A stretch of 64,000 nucleotides of DNA, taken from positions 1-64,000 of the forward strand of contig JAJEKV010000115.1 in NCBI GenBank assembly GCA_021234155.1, given 5' to 3'. Of the stretch, positions 45,775 through 55,648 are shown piece after piece. The stretch is from Isoetes taiwanensis. Lineage: Eukaryota > Streptophyta > Lycopodiopsida > Isoetales > Isoetaceae. Every line of letters begins with the position of its first letter. Within the stretch, counting starts at the first letter, position 1. The position numbers were made by a program, and so were the translations under genes. The notes beneath the pieces are model-generated. The model searched no databases, was not told where the DNA came from, and saw only the letters and a list, made by a program, of their open reading frames with translations.

Positions 45775-46051
45775 CACCCCAATAGGGTGGAGAACAGCAG
45801 CACCCAACGGGTGGAAACCAATTACGTAGAAAGAAATATGGGTCACCCTCGAGGTGGAAATAAACAGCATCACCCGCAGGTGGAGATAGCATCACCCAAC
45901 GGGTGGAAAACAATTATGCATCACCCAACGGGTGGAAAACAATTACGTAAAAAGAAATATGCGTCACCCTGGAGGTAGAAATAAACAGCATCACCCGTAG
46001 GTGGAAATAGCATCACCACCATGGTGGAAAAAAGCGTCACCCAACGGGTGG
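45775..46051. repeat. Array of ten short CACCC..GGGTG palindromes
   Basis: Hyphenated palindromes of 13-16 bp occur at 45775, 45801, 45844, 45871, 45893, 45922, 45965, 45992, 46014 and 46038. Forms include CACCCaacGGGTGG, CACCctcgaGGTGG, CACCCgcaGGTGG and CACCaccatGGTGG. Most are preceded by GCAT or GCGT and followed by AAA. A larger tandem duplication of 121 bp (45801-45906 against 45922-46027) explains part of the array. Loop and inner stem bases vary while the outer CACC/GGTG stays. Similar single or double palindromes sit in each repeat unit to the right. Confidence 0.85.
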
Positions 46052-46329
46052 ATAACAATCATGTAAAAAGAAGTACCTTATTCTCTTTGAACCCACCCTC
46101 CCCCCCTTCTTTGTTTATTGTATTTTGTACAAGTTCTGTTTATCATGTTTTTCCACCCGCTGGGTGATGCTTTTTTTTTCCACTCGCTGGGTGATGCTAT
46201 TCTTTGGTATGTTTCTCGTTTGTTGTGTTGGTGATGTGCAGGTACAGGTTGGCGAGCGGCATCCGTTTCGACGTCTCCATGCGGGGGTTTTTGGGAGTGA
46301 TTCTATGCCTTACGTTTGTCTAAGCCCCT

Positions 46330-46405
46330 TGCCGAAGGCTTATCACTAGGGTTTTCCGAAAACCCAAAGGGCGGGTTTTTAATCCCGGTGATAAGCTTTT
46401 CGGCA
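46330..46405. other. Conserved long hairpin, unit A
   Basis: Left arm TGCCGAAGGCTTATCAC (46330-46346) pairs with GTGATAAGCTTTTCGGCA (46388-46405). Inside, GGGTTTT pairs with AAAACCC, and that same AAAACCC could instead pair with the following GGGTTTTT. The same arms recur in unit B (46902-46918 with 46966-46982), decayed in unit C (about 47575-47645), and in the inverted copies near 48.2 kb and 32.75 kb. Confidence 0.7.
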
Positions 46406-47880
46406 GTACATCAGCCACTCATCTATTAGCATTGTATTTGTTTTGGGGTTCAAATGATATAATTGATTTTCCCTTTATTTTTCGTGGGTAGTCCGCGATG
46501 TGTGCGGCTACCCACCGGCCCACCATTGTAGAAAATCGCGAGATGAATGAGAAGCCTATCTACGCTTTGGGCCATTCATCGGTTTGGCGTTTGCTACTTA
46601 TTGCAGAGTTCTTCATCGACGTTTCATTACGCTTTCTCTTCTCTCAAGAAGACTTTATTCTCTTTTGAACCCACCCTCCCCTTCTTTGTTTATTATATTT
46701 TGTACAAGTTCGTTTTATCATGTTTTTCCACCCGGTGGGTGATGCTTTTTTCCACCCACCGGGTGATGCTATTCTTTGGTATGTTTCTCGCTTGTTGTTG
46801 GTGATGTGCGTGATACAGGTTGGCGAGCGCCATCCGCTTTGACTTCTCCATGCGCGCGGGTTTTGGGAGCGTTTTATGCCTTTACGCTTGTCTAAGCCCC
46901 TTGCCGAAGGCTTATCACTAGGGTTTTTCCTCGAAAACCCGAAGGGGCGGGGTTTTTTAATCCCGGTGATAATCTTTCGGCAGGTACATCAGCCACTCAT
47001 CTATTAGCATTGTATTTGTTTTGGGGTCCAAATGATATAATTGGATTTTTCCTTTATTTTTCGTGGGTAGTTCGCATGTGTGCGGCTATCCACTGTCCAA
47101 CCATTGTATAAAATCTGCTGAGATGAATAAGAAGCCTATCTATCGCAGTGCAAGAATGTCGTCGATTCGCGTAGCGAATCGGCATTCTTGCTCCAGACGA
47201 GCATGCATGCATTGCATGCGTCGCATGCATGCATCGCATGCGTTTTGGGCCGTGCATCAGGTTGGGCGTTTGCTATTTATTGCAGAGTTCTTCATCGACG
47301 TTTCATCGGCGCTTTCTCTTCTCTCAGCAGTACCTTATTCTCTTTGAACCCACCCTCCCCCCCTTCTTTGTTTATTATATTTTGTACAAGTTCTGTTTAT
47401 CATGTTTTTCCACCCGGTGGGTGATGCTTTTTTTCCACCCACTGGGTGATGCTATTCTTTGGTATGTTTCTCGCTTGTTGTTGGTGATGTGCGGTGCACA
47501 GGTTGGCGAGCGCCATCCGCTTCGACTTCCATGGGGTTTTGGGAGCGTTTCTATGCCTTACGCTTGTCTAAGTTTGTCGTCAAGGCTTATCACTAGGTTT
47601 TTCCTCGAAACCCGAAAGTGGTTTTTTAATCCGTGATAAGGCAGTACATCAGCCACTCATCTATTAGCATTGTATTTGTTTTGGGGTCCAAATGATATAA
47701 TTGGATTTTCCCTTTATTTTTCGTGGGTAGTTCGTGATGTGCGCGCTATCCACCGTCCACCATTGTAGAAAATCTGCTGAGATGAATGAGAAGCCTATCT
47801 ATTGCTGGGGTCGTGCTCTATTTTGCGTTTGCCATCAACTCGTTTCTCTCCGTTCTCCAGGCAACACATTCAAGGTTGTT

Positions 47881-47957
47881 GGCGACCATTTCTCATTAGG
47901 GTTTTCCTCGAAAACCCGAAAGGGCGGGGTTTTTTCTCCCGATGAGAAGTTGTCGCC
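47881..47957. other. Same hairpin with a different stem sequence, unit D
   Basis: Left arm GGCGAC (47881-47886) and TTCTCAT (47890-47896) pair with ATGAGAA (47942-47948) and GTCGCC (47952-47957). The interior, GGGTTTTCCTCGAAAACCCG then GGGCGGGGTTTTTT, is nearly identical to units A and B. The stem sequence has changed on both sides so that pairing is kept. Confidence 0.75.
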
Positions 47958-48055
47958 ATTACCCTTTTATTTTGCCTTGGCACATTTCTTTTTAGGGGGT
48001 AGTCCGATATTGTTCCTATGGTGGGCTATCCCCTCTCTCTCTCCCTAGTTTTTTC

Positions 48056-48780
48056 TCATTCATCTCAGCAGATTTCTACAATGGTGGACAGTGGATAGCC
48101 GCACACATGCGAACTACCCACGAAAAATAAAGGGAAAATCCAATTATAACATTTGGACCCCAAAAACAAATACAATGCTAATAGATGAGTGGTTGATGTA
48201 CTGCCGAAAGCTTATCACCGGATTAAAAACCCTCCCTTCGGTTTTCGAGGAAAAACCCTAGTGATAAGCCTTCTGGCAAGGGGCTTAGACAAACGTGAAG
48301 GCATAGAATCTCCCAAAACCCCCGCATGGAGAAGTCAAAACGGATGGCGCCGCCAACCCGCACTCGCACATCACCAACAACAAACGAGAAATATACCAAA
48401 GAATAGCATCACCCGGTGGGTGAAAAAGCATCACCCACCGGGTGGAAAACATGATAAAACGTAACTTGAACAAAATATAGTAAAAAAAAGAAGGGGGGGG
48501 GAGGGTGGGTTCAAAGAGAATAAGGTACCGCTGAAAGAAGAGGAAGCGCCAGATGAAACGCCGATGAAGAACTCTGCAATAAGTAGCAAACGCCTAACCC
48601 GGATGAACGCCCAAAAAACGATAAGCGATGCATGCATGCGACGCGATGTCTGAGATGCATGCTCGCCTTTGAGAAGAATGCCGATTTCGCCACGCCGAAT
48701 CGAAGACATTCTTGCACCGCGACCGCATGAAACCAACAAAGCGCCAATACCAAAGGACTTCCTTAACAAACTAGGATCGA
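48056..48780 (-). repeat. Inverted copy of the palindrome-headed unit (E)
   Basis: From CATCTCAGCAGATTTCTAC (48058) to ACCAAAGGACTTCCTTAAC (about 48770), this is the reverse complement of units A-C, including the hairpin (48201-48276), the CACCC..GGGTG pair (48408-48442) and the head palindrome AAGAATG .. CATTCTT (about 48674-48715). With units A-D it forms an inverted repeat with its centre near 48050. A CCAAAG-ACTTCCTTAAC stretch is also found next to the palindrome at 45655, so it belongs to the family's upstream region. Confidence 0.85.
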
Positions 48781-50440
48781 GGACTTAAGGTCACAGGATG
48801 AAGGCTAAAGGCGAAAAGGACGGAGGAAAGCAACGCCAATTGGCCAAACCAAAGGGAAGAAGCCCCTCCCCTGCCTGGAAACAAATCAAAGAGAATAAGG
48901 TACTGCTGAGAGAAGCATCGAATCCATGATAAAAACACAATTGCAAAGGATAAAAATCCGAAAACAACCATGAAAAAGCCCCAAATTCAAAGGATAATGT
49001 CACATATATAAAAACTAGATGTCCATCAACTTTGGAAAAAGTAACATACGAAAGAGATAACATGGGAGGAAAAAACCACCCCCTAAAACAAAAGCCCCTA
49101 GATGCCTCATATTCAAATGCAATTATGAATAAGACATGAGAAAAACATAGAAAGAGCGTGCTTTATATCAAGAAACCCCATGATCCACTCAAACAAAAAA
49201 AAAATGTAAAGAGAACAGAGGAAAAAAGATTCATAACCAAATGAAGCATCCTATTACAATCCCTTAATTGCCTTGTACATGAGAGCAACAACAAATAAAG
49301 AGGCAACCCCCTCAAAGAAAAATAAAAAACACTTAGGAACGACAATAAAACCGCATTCTTATTAAGGATAAAAAAAAAAAAAAAAAAAAAGGAAAAAGAA
49401 ACATAAGACAAATGCTTTATTGCATATTATAAGGAACATCGCCAAAGACAACGTAACCAAACACCAAATGTGAATCAACAAATGTAGCATCGGATGGGCC
49501 AACTACATGGTGAGAAAACGAACCAAATATAGACTCTATGGCTGATCACAAAGAATGCCCATATGTAAATAATGCATGTGTGGAATATGAAAACCCCTGA
49601 ATGCATGCAAATAAAACCCCTAATGAAGGAAGTAAGTCGCTCAATCTCAGATATGGATCGTTGCAATGAAATGCCTAGAAAAAGGGCCCGAATGCAAAGG
49701 CATATAACTCATGAGTAGACAAATAAAAAAGCTAACGAAATAGTGCAATAAAAACATCACAAGACCATACCATACCACGTACAGCCCCTCGAGGAGGCCG
49801 TGGTTACTATGTCCCAAGTACAAACCGTGATTTAAGTCTAGACCATGCAAAAAAATAATAATAAAGGTGGTAATGTGATAGCTAAAACAGAGAAACCATC
49901 GAACATAGAGGAAGAAGATCCGAATGAGGACAAGGATAAAGACCCCGACTGATGTTTGAAGCTTCTTTCGCCGATTCTTTTTGCGGGGCCCAAAAGCTAA
50001 GTCCCGGGTTGAAAACCTGTTGTAAAAATCGCCCAAATAGCTCGCGGCAAAATGGTTTATCGTAAGTTGGCAGCTAAGACGGAAAAGCTAGAAATGAAAT
50101 GGCCCATAAGATTAGATTTAGGCTCAAACTCCTACGAGAACAAGGCTAATACTCTCTTATACAAAATGCTTGCTTTACGTCACCTAAATTGCGGTGAAAA
50201 GGGCGACTTCCAAAGAAACGAAACAAATTTCAAGCCTGTCTGTGGGAAATCCGGAAAGAGCGAAACATACAGGATACTTACAGGGTCCAAAGCTACAATA
50301 CCATGCAGAATATTGCCCTCGAAAATATTCAAACAGAGCAGACATATCGAACCAGAGTCACTGAGGATGAAGCGAATTCGATGGAGCAGATTCGTCATGA
50401 GATGGAGAAGCTCCGGAATTGGTTGCACCAGACCTTAGCA
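48781..50440. other. Purine-rich block on the plus strand
   Basis: A-rich with runs of A (49371-49390). No family recognised. A frame at 50200-50450 would encode a charged, coiled-coil-like peptide (MEQIRHEMEKLRNW), but purine-rich DNA produces such peptides by chance. Confidence 0.35.
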
Positions 50441-50980
50441 TTTTCATTCTCCTCATCTTGTTCCCCCTTTTTACATCCTTATGAACCTTCTTCGCTTTAG
50501 ACTTCTTGTTGACAACATATGTCGGGTTGCACTTTGTCTTCTTTATGTCTATGCATTTTTACATTCCTATACGTCAGATTTTTCCTCTTTGCCTTTTTAT
50601 CTCAGTTACTTGTTATTAGTTCTTGGCCACAGGTTCGGAAGGACTCATAGCCACATTCACGGACTTCAGTCCGTAGCCACATTCACGAACTTTGGTCCGT
50701 AATCTGTGTTCAAATAGGACAACTATCCACGGACATCAGTCCGTGATTTGCATCCATATCATATGTGCATTGTACGTATTAACGTGGTTTGTTTTTGTCA
50801 TCGCCTTGTTGTTGGTTTTCGTTGGCATCTTAGCGGGCGCTTCCTTCGATTCGTCATCGTGGCGGTGTCCCTTCCTTTTTTGTTGTTTTTGTTCTCTAAT
50901 GTGCTTCCTTTTTCAGGTCATTTGCTGTTTGCCCGTCCAAAGGGAACTTCCTTAGATTCGTCATCGGGCGGCGTGCTTTT
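50441..50980. other. Pyrimidine-rich block with three ACGGAC..GTCCGT palindromes
   Basis: The composition switches back to T/C-rich near 50440. At 50659-50674 ACGGAC ttca GTCCGT is perfect. At 50685-50700 the same motif has one mismatch. At 50728-50745 CACGGAC atca GTCCGTG is perfect. CTTCCTTCGATTCGTCATCG and a close copy occur at about 50840 and 50948. The CACTA element starts immediately to the right. Confidence 0.6.
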
Positions 50981-51490
50981 CACTACAAGAGAATGCACGA
51001 TTGCTCGCGTCGAGAAAATGCGTCTCTAAAAATTCTCATGGGTGGTTACGGTTGAATTACGATGATTTTGTGGCCCAGTATCGGCGACAAAGGCGGCGAT
51101 AATTTTCGCCGAAAACTTCGGCGCACTAACGTGACGTATAAATTTCTGAAGCCTAATAATGTGACGTATAAACCCGGCTCATAAATCGACGTAAAGGCGG
51201 TAAAAAATGGCGAAAATATGCCGGCATATATTGCCGAAAACTCGACGATAATTCGACGGAACATATGGCGAAAAGTCCGACGCATGGAACCCAATTAAAA
51301 AATGTGACGAATATATGGCCGTAAAATGATGACGAAAAATCGATGGTTATTATGACGAAAATTAATTTAAAAATGTGGCGATAGTTTCGACGATTAAATT
51401 GGCGAAAATTATGGCGAAAATTATGGCCGAAAATTGGACCATGATTGTTTTCGCCGGTTTATTCATCAAAATTTTCGTCACAAAGTCTGA
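50981..51490. repeat. CACTA terminus and subterminal repeat field
   Basis: CACTACAAGA opens the element. From 51060 to 51490 words such as GGCGAAAATTATGGC, CGACGATAATTCG, ATGTGACG and GACGAAAAT recur in both orientations, many with CG in the core. CACTA transposases bind such 10- to 20-bp subterminal motifs. Related words (ATTTCGTCGGC, TTTTTCGGACG, GGCGACGG) reappear at 57210-57450. Confidence 0.8.
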
Positions 51491-51816
51491 AATGGCATTT
51501 TTAGCTTTTTGGTCAACATTACGAGTTCCACACTTATTTCTAGAAGTTGCATGGCTTTTTGTATGTACCAAAGGAACACGGGACGATGTAGACATGAGAC
51601 ATCTTAACAATCTATTCAAAGATATCAAATAGTTAGCGAGGTAATTAGGTATATGAAGTCGTGTTGGCTTTGGAAAGGAGAATTAAATTACAAGAAGGTT
51701 GGTACAACATTCATAAAACCAAACCATTATATGGGGAATTCCATTATGATTTTTTGCAAGAAAAGTTGTGTCAAATGCATATATGTTTGAACTCAACTTA
51801 AGATAACATGTTACTT

Positions 51817-54800
51817 CTATTCATTGGACATCAAACTCTCATCCAAAAGATCATTTTGAAGGTCCTCCCATTCATCATTATCTAGTGGTAAAAGTAGCCT
51901 AAATCGCATGTTTGGATACCGAGGCTCGATATTTTCTTCCTCTTCAACATAATCTTCATGTGCCACCGGCTGAGCATTGGTGAGCTCAAACTTGTTCCCT
52001 CTTGACTTCATAGTTTTCATTGCTTGTCCCCGTTTGAGTTTCATAATCTTCTCCAATGTGTGGCTCCACAATTTCTATTTCTTCCTCATATTCTACTACT
52101 TGCTCATGTTCGTCCCCTCCCTCTTGGATGATTGCATTGCAAATGTATCGACGTGATGTTGGTTCAGAGAATTACCATCCACCATCCATTGTTTTGAGGA
52201 TTGGCATGGAAGAAAACTTGTTGAACTTGATGTGGATACACATATGGCTCACTGATATCTACTAAGACATGCGTGGAGTCAACTTCAAAAATCCGGATGG
52301 ATGTGGTCTCATTGTTTGGTTTCTTCCACGGTATAGAGGTTTGAACCATTTGGCCTTTAGTATCGTTTGTAAAATGATCGGAAGTCCACATCAATGATAT
52401 CGATAATAACCCCAACATATTGAATTTCTCCATCAATTGGATTCAAGATCTCTAATACTTGCTTGACTCTTTTTAGTTAAATGAAGCAATGATTCGGAAT
52501 CAAAAGTAACGAGCTTTGTCAATGCCATCAACTTCGAAAATGTTGACCATATGCCCACATTGAATTATGGAACCTAGCCTACAAATTGATTAGAATATCA
52601 ATAAGTTACACTTATGAACAAATGATAGACACATATTAGCAACAACATGTAGGAACTTACGATTTATTACAACCAAAATGCGATGTTGAAGTCATCTTGT
52701 TGAATTTTCTCTCCATTGTCTTGACTTTCTAAGTTTTTTCATCAACCACCAATTGGGTGGAGAATTAGGTAGAGGCATTAATTCTGGAGGGTATTTAATG
52801 GCTCTCCTAAGTCCTCGACGATTCCTTGTTTGCGTATGCTTTCCGTCGCTCTCTCCCTTTGTGCCTTCTCAACTTTATATAATTCCATCCACTTAATAAG
52901 GCTATCGGTGTTGTTCATAACAAATTTATTGATACCTTCAAACATATCATCACTTAACCTCCGTTGTTTACCTAAACCTTGCAAGACTTCACCTTCTAAC
53001 CAATGGGGCCTCTTTCTTCCAAATCTTTGGTGCATTCGATCTATTGAAGTAGTGGCATGTCATGAGAAAAATAGTGTCTCTTGAATGAGATGTCCCTCGC
53101 CCATACATCAACCGGGCCTTGCCATTTGACGCCAAAAGCCTTTTAATACCTTCATGTATCTCTCTAAAAAAACATCCATCTCGCAGATTTGGTCCCACAA
53201 GCAATATTTCAAAAAAATGTACCAATAAATGTACGATTATTAGCACATTTGTTAAATTGTGAGTGACATGGAATATATTCAAATAACTACAAACCTCAAG
53301 ATCAAATGGCTTCATTAGGGAAATAGGTCTTCTAGTTGGCATAATATCTCTGCAATCTCTACTTCCATGGCGGGAATATCGCCTACCACTGACAATTTGT
53401 TTAGAAGAGACCCACCCGGAGAAGCTAGCAAGTCTATAGATAACCTTCAATAGGTGGTGTAAGGCAATTCTCTAAAAGCAAGGGAGATAATGCTATAATG
53501 AGAAGGAAACAAAATTAGGTGTTAAGAATATAATCATTAAAGCTTGAACGGATTAATGAAAGCATTATCTATTTGATCCATTTGGTCATGCTTCTCCCTT
53601 TATTCTACTTACACACGTGCACTTCAGAAAACTTGTGCCAACCATGCACTTTAAGCCCGTGGAGATCTCCATCTTTGGTAAATGCCCTTCTAAGGGAGGA
53701 TCCATATGGGTTGGAGTTCGCAAAGTCTTAATAGCTGGTCTTTACTTGTTTGAGTTCATCTTTCTTCAAAACCCAAGGACCTTTTAAAACGAGGAGCTCT
53801 ACCTTCTTCTTCAATTGGCCACAATTCACGTTTGATGCATTTGTCCTTCAAATCATTCCTAGCTTTCAAGGTCTCCCAATCTCCTGTAAGATGTCGCCAA
53901 AGTGAATGGCTCACATTTTTGAAAATGTGCATAGGGTCCAAGAGATGTGCAATCTTTAATTCAGACCAATATTCCAACTTGTATAATATAGATAGTCTTT
54001 TCATGCCAGGAGGAGTTTGAGAACTATTTAAGTCCCGATCATTCCATGTTTGCAACCAATCACGTGGAGTTCTTCTCATGGGCACATCTGATATATCACC
54101 TTGACGAAGATGATGGCCTAATGGCAAGTACTTTTGATGGCCAGTGTATATCATCTTTGACAAGTGCGGTGATTTATACGATGATAACTTCTCGCCACAT
54201 GATGGACATCCACATTTTCCGCTAGTTTGCAATCCTGCAAAATATACTTTCAATCTTTAAATTATAGTAGAAAGCTTATTCAAAATATATGATGAATGAA
54301 TGATAGCATCGTACCCGATGCAACACCCAATCCAGGATAGTCATGAATTGTGAAGCATAGGATCCCATGGAACATGAAATTATGTGGTTGTCTAGAAATA
54401 TCGTACATATTTATTCCCCTCCATAAAATCTCTAATTCCTCTACAAGCGGTTCAAGATACACGTCCATATTCTTCACTTGATATTTGCCTAAAGAAATCT
54501 CATTGCATTCTCAAATTAGAAAATACAACATACAAAAATATATTACAAGGTATGTAGAAATAAATACCTGGAACTATTAGTGTTAGCATTAAATGGCCTA
54601 CCTTAGTTGCCATCCAAGGTGGTATGTTATAATTTATGACAACAATGGGCCAAACACTATGAGTAGATGACATAGTGCCAAAAGGACATACTCCATCCAT
54701 GCCCAAAGCTAGACGAACATTCCTTGGTTCATCCTTAAAATGCTTCCATTTATCTTCTATATGCTTCAAGGCCTCGCCATCCGCTTCTGTACCTCAAGAT

Positions 54801-55490
54801 TCCATCGTTGTTGATTGTTTTGCATGAAAGTCCATGAATTGAGCTAGGGAAGGGCACTTAAACATAATTTGTAATCGAGGAATGATCGGCATGTGTCGCA
54901 AAACTTTTTTCGCTACTTTAGACTTTGCATTTTCATCATATCGTGATTCATTGCACTTGGGACATTTATCCATGCCACTATATTCATTGCGTAAATAGTA
55001 TACAATCATTTGGGCATGCGTGAACAATTGTATTGTAACCCTAGTTCTTGCAATAGTTGTTTGACATCCCTTCGTGATTTTGGAAGACAATGATCACTTT
55101 CGGAAGTATATAGTCACCTAGCAAACTAGCAAAACAAGGGCAAAGTATCAAGTAAGAAAAGTTTTAAGAAAAGAGAAGGAATTTTATATTGTTTAAAATC
55201 TCAAATGCAACACCCACCCAAGAAGTTCATTCACATCATTTGTTGCTCCAACCCGATTTGTGTTGTAGGTTGAGGATGAGTATGCATAAAAGCAAAGTGA
55301 TATCTTTGCATTTGGATATAGTGGTTTGCAAGCCTCTCTCTCAAGAAGCGTGATAGGTCTCTCTTCTTCATCATCAATATTTACACCATTATTAGATGTG
55401 GTTGGGAAGTAATTTTGAATAGCTTCCATCAACCCACTCTCGACTGAAACCATTTTGAGTAGAGGATACATCATCATCACTTAACCATAA
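51817..55490 (-). pseudogene. CACTA transposase, tnp2 family, multi-exon
   Basis: Pieces read in tnp2 order on the minus strand. 55193-55480 has CKPLYPNAKIS and GATNDVNELLGW. 54794-55090 has DKCPKCNESRY and RHMPIIPRLQIMF. 54500-54769 has DPRNVRLALGMDG-like sequence with the conserved Asp, PFGTMSS, and WPIVVINYNIPPWM. 54280-54477 has VYLEPLVEELEILW and TIHDYPGLG. 53756-54253 has GCPSCGEKL, TGHQKYLPLGH and KNVSHSLWRHLTG. 52989-53450 and 52778-53035 cover the next region. 52164-52436 has YPHQVQQVFF, the DUF4216-like end. An acidic tail ends at 51817. It cuts and pastes the element in the nucleus. Several joins have GT..AG borders. Others show shifts, so it may be broken or partly mis-assembled; activity is uncertain. 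Confidence 0.88.
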
Positions 55491-55648
55491 AATGTACAAC
55501 ACGATTTGTTTATTGTTATATTTTCACACATTGTTAAAATAAAGATAGAGATAACAAAATATATTGCCTTAAGATGGTCACAACTAAAGCAACAATATAT
55601 TCAACTTCAAAGTTCTACAAGTACAATAATGACATATAAATATGAACC

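Larger units (their letters stand above)
46071..48055 (+). repeat. Tandem array of about 600-bp palindrome-headed units (A-D)
   Basis: Three similar units run from TACCTTATTCTCTTTGAACCC (46075, 46660 and 47330) through two CCACCC..GGGTGATGC palindromes, TTGGTATGTTTCTCG, TGATGTGC and CTTGTCTAAG. They continue through a long hairpin, ATTTTTCGTGGGTAG and CTGAGATGAATRAGAAGCC. A fourth, shorter and diverged unit D lies at 47800-48055. Unit C has at its head a palindrome (CAAGAATG .. CATTCTTG, inner CGATTCGC gta GCGAATCG, 47151-47190) plus GCATGC repeats. They match the 598-bp insertion at 32.6 kb. No protein is encoded. Confidence 0.85.

Noticed and set aside
45775-46051. CRISPR array
   Set aside because: The repeats are only 13-16 bp, spacing is irregular, part is a simple 121-bp duplication, no cas genes occur and the context is a plant genome.
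48195-48245. Hammerhead ribozyme core in the hairpin repeat (TGATGTACTGCCGAAAGC)
   Set aside because: The strand has TTGATGT and CGAAA words, but stem II would be at most three pairs, the conserved A after CTGATG is replaced, and the other copies lack GATG.
50052-50500. Coiled-coil or gag-like protein (MEQIRHEMEKLRNW region)
   Set aside because: Charged helices arise readily in purine-rich sequence, the frame has no gag signature, and it crosses a composition switch.
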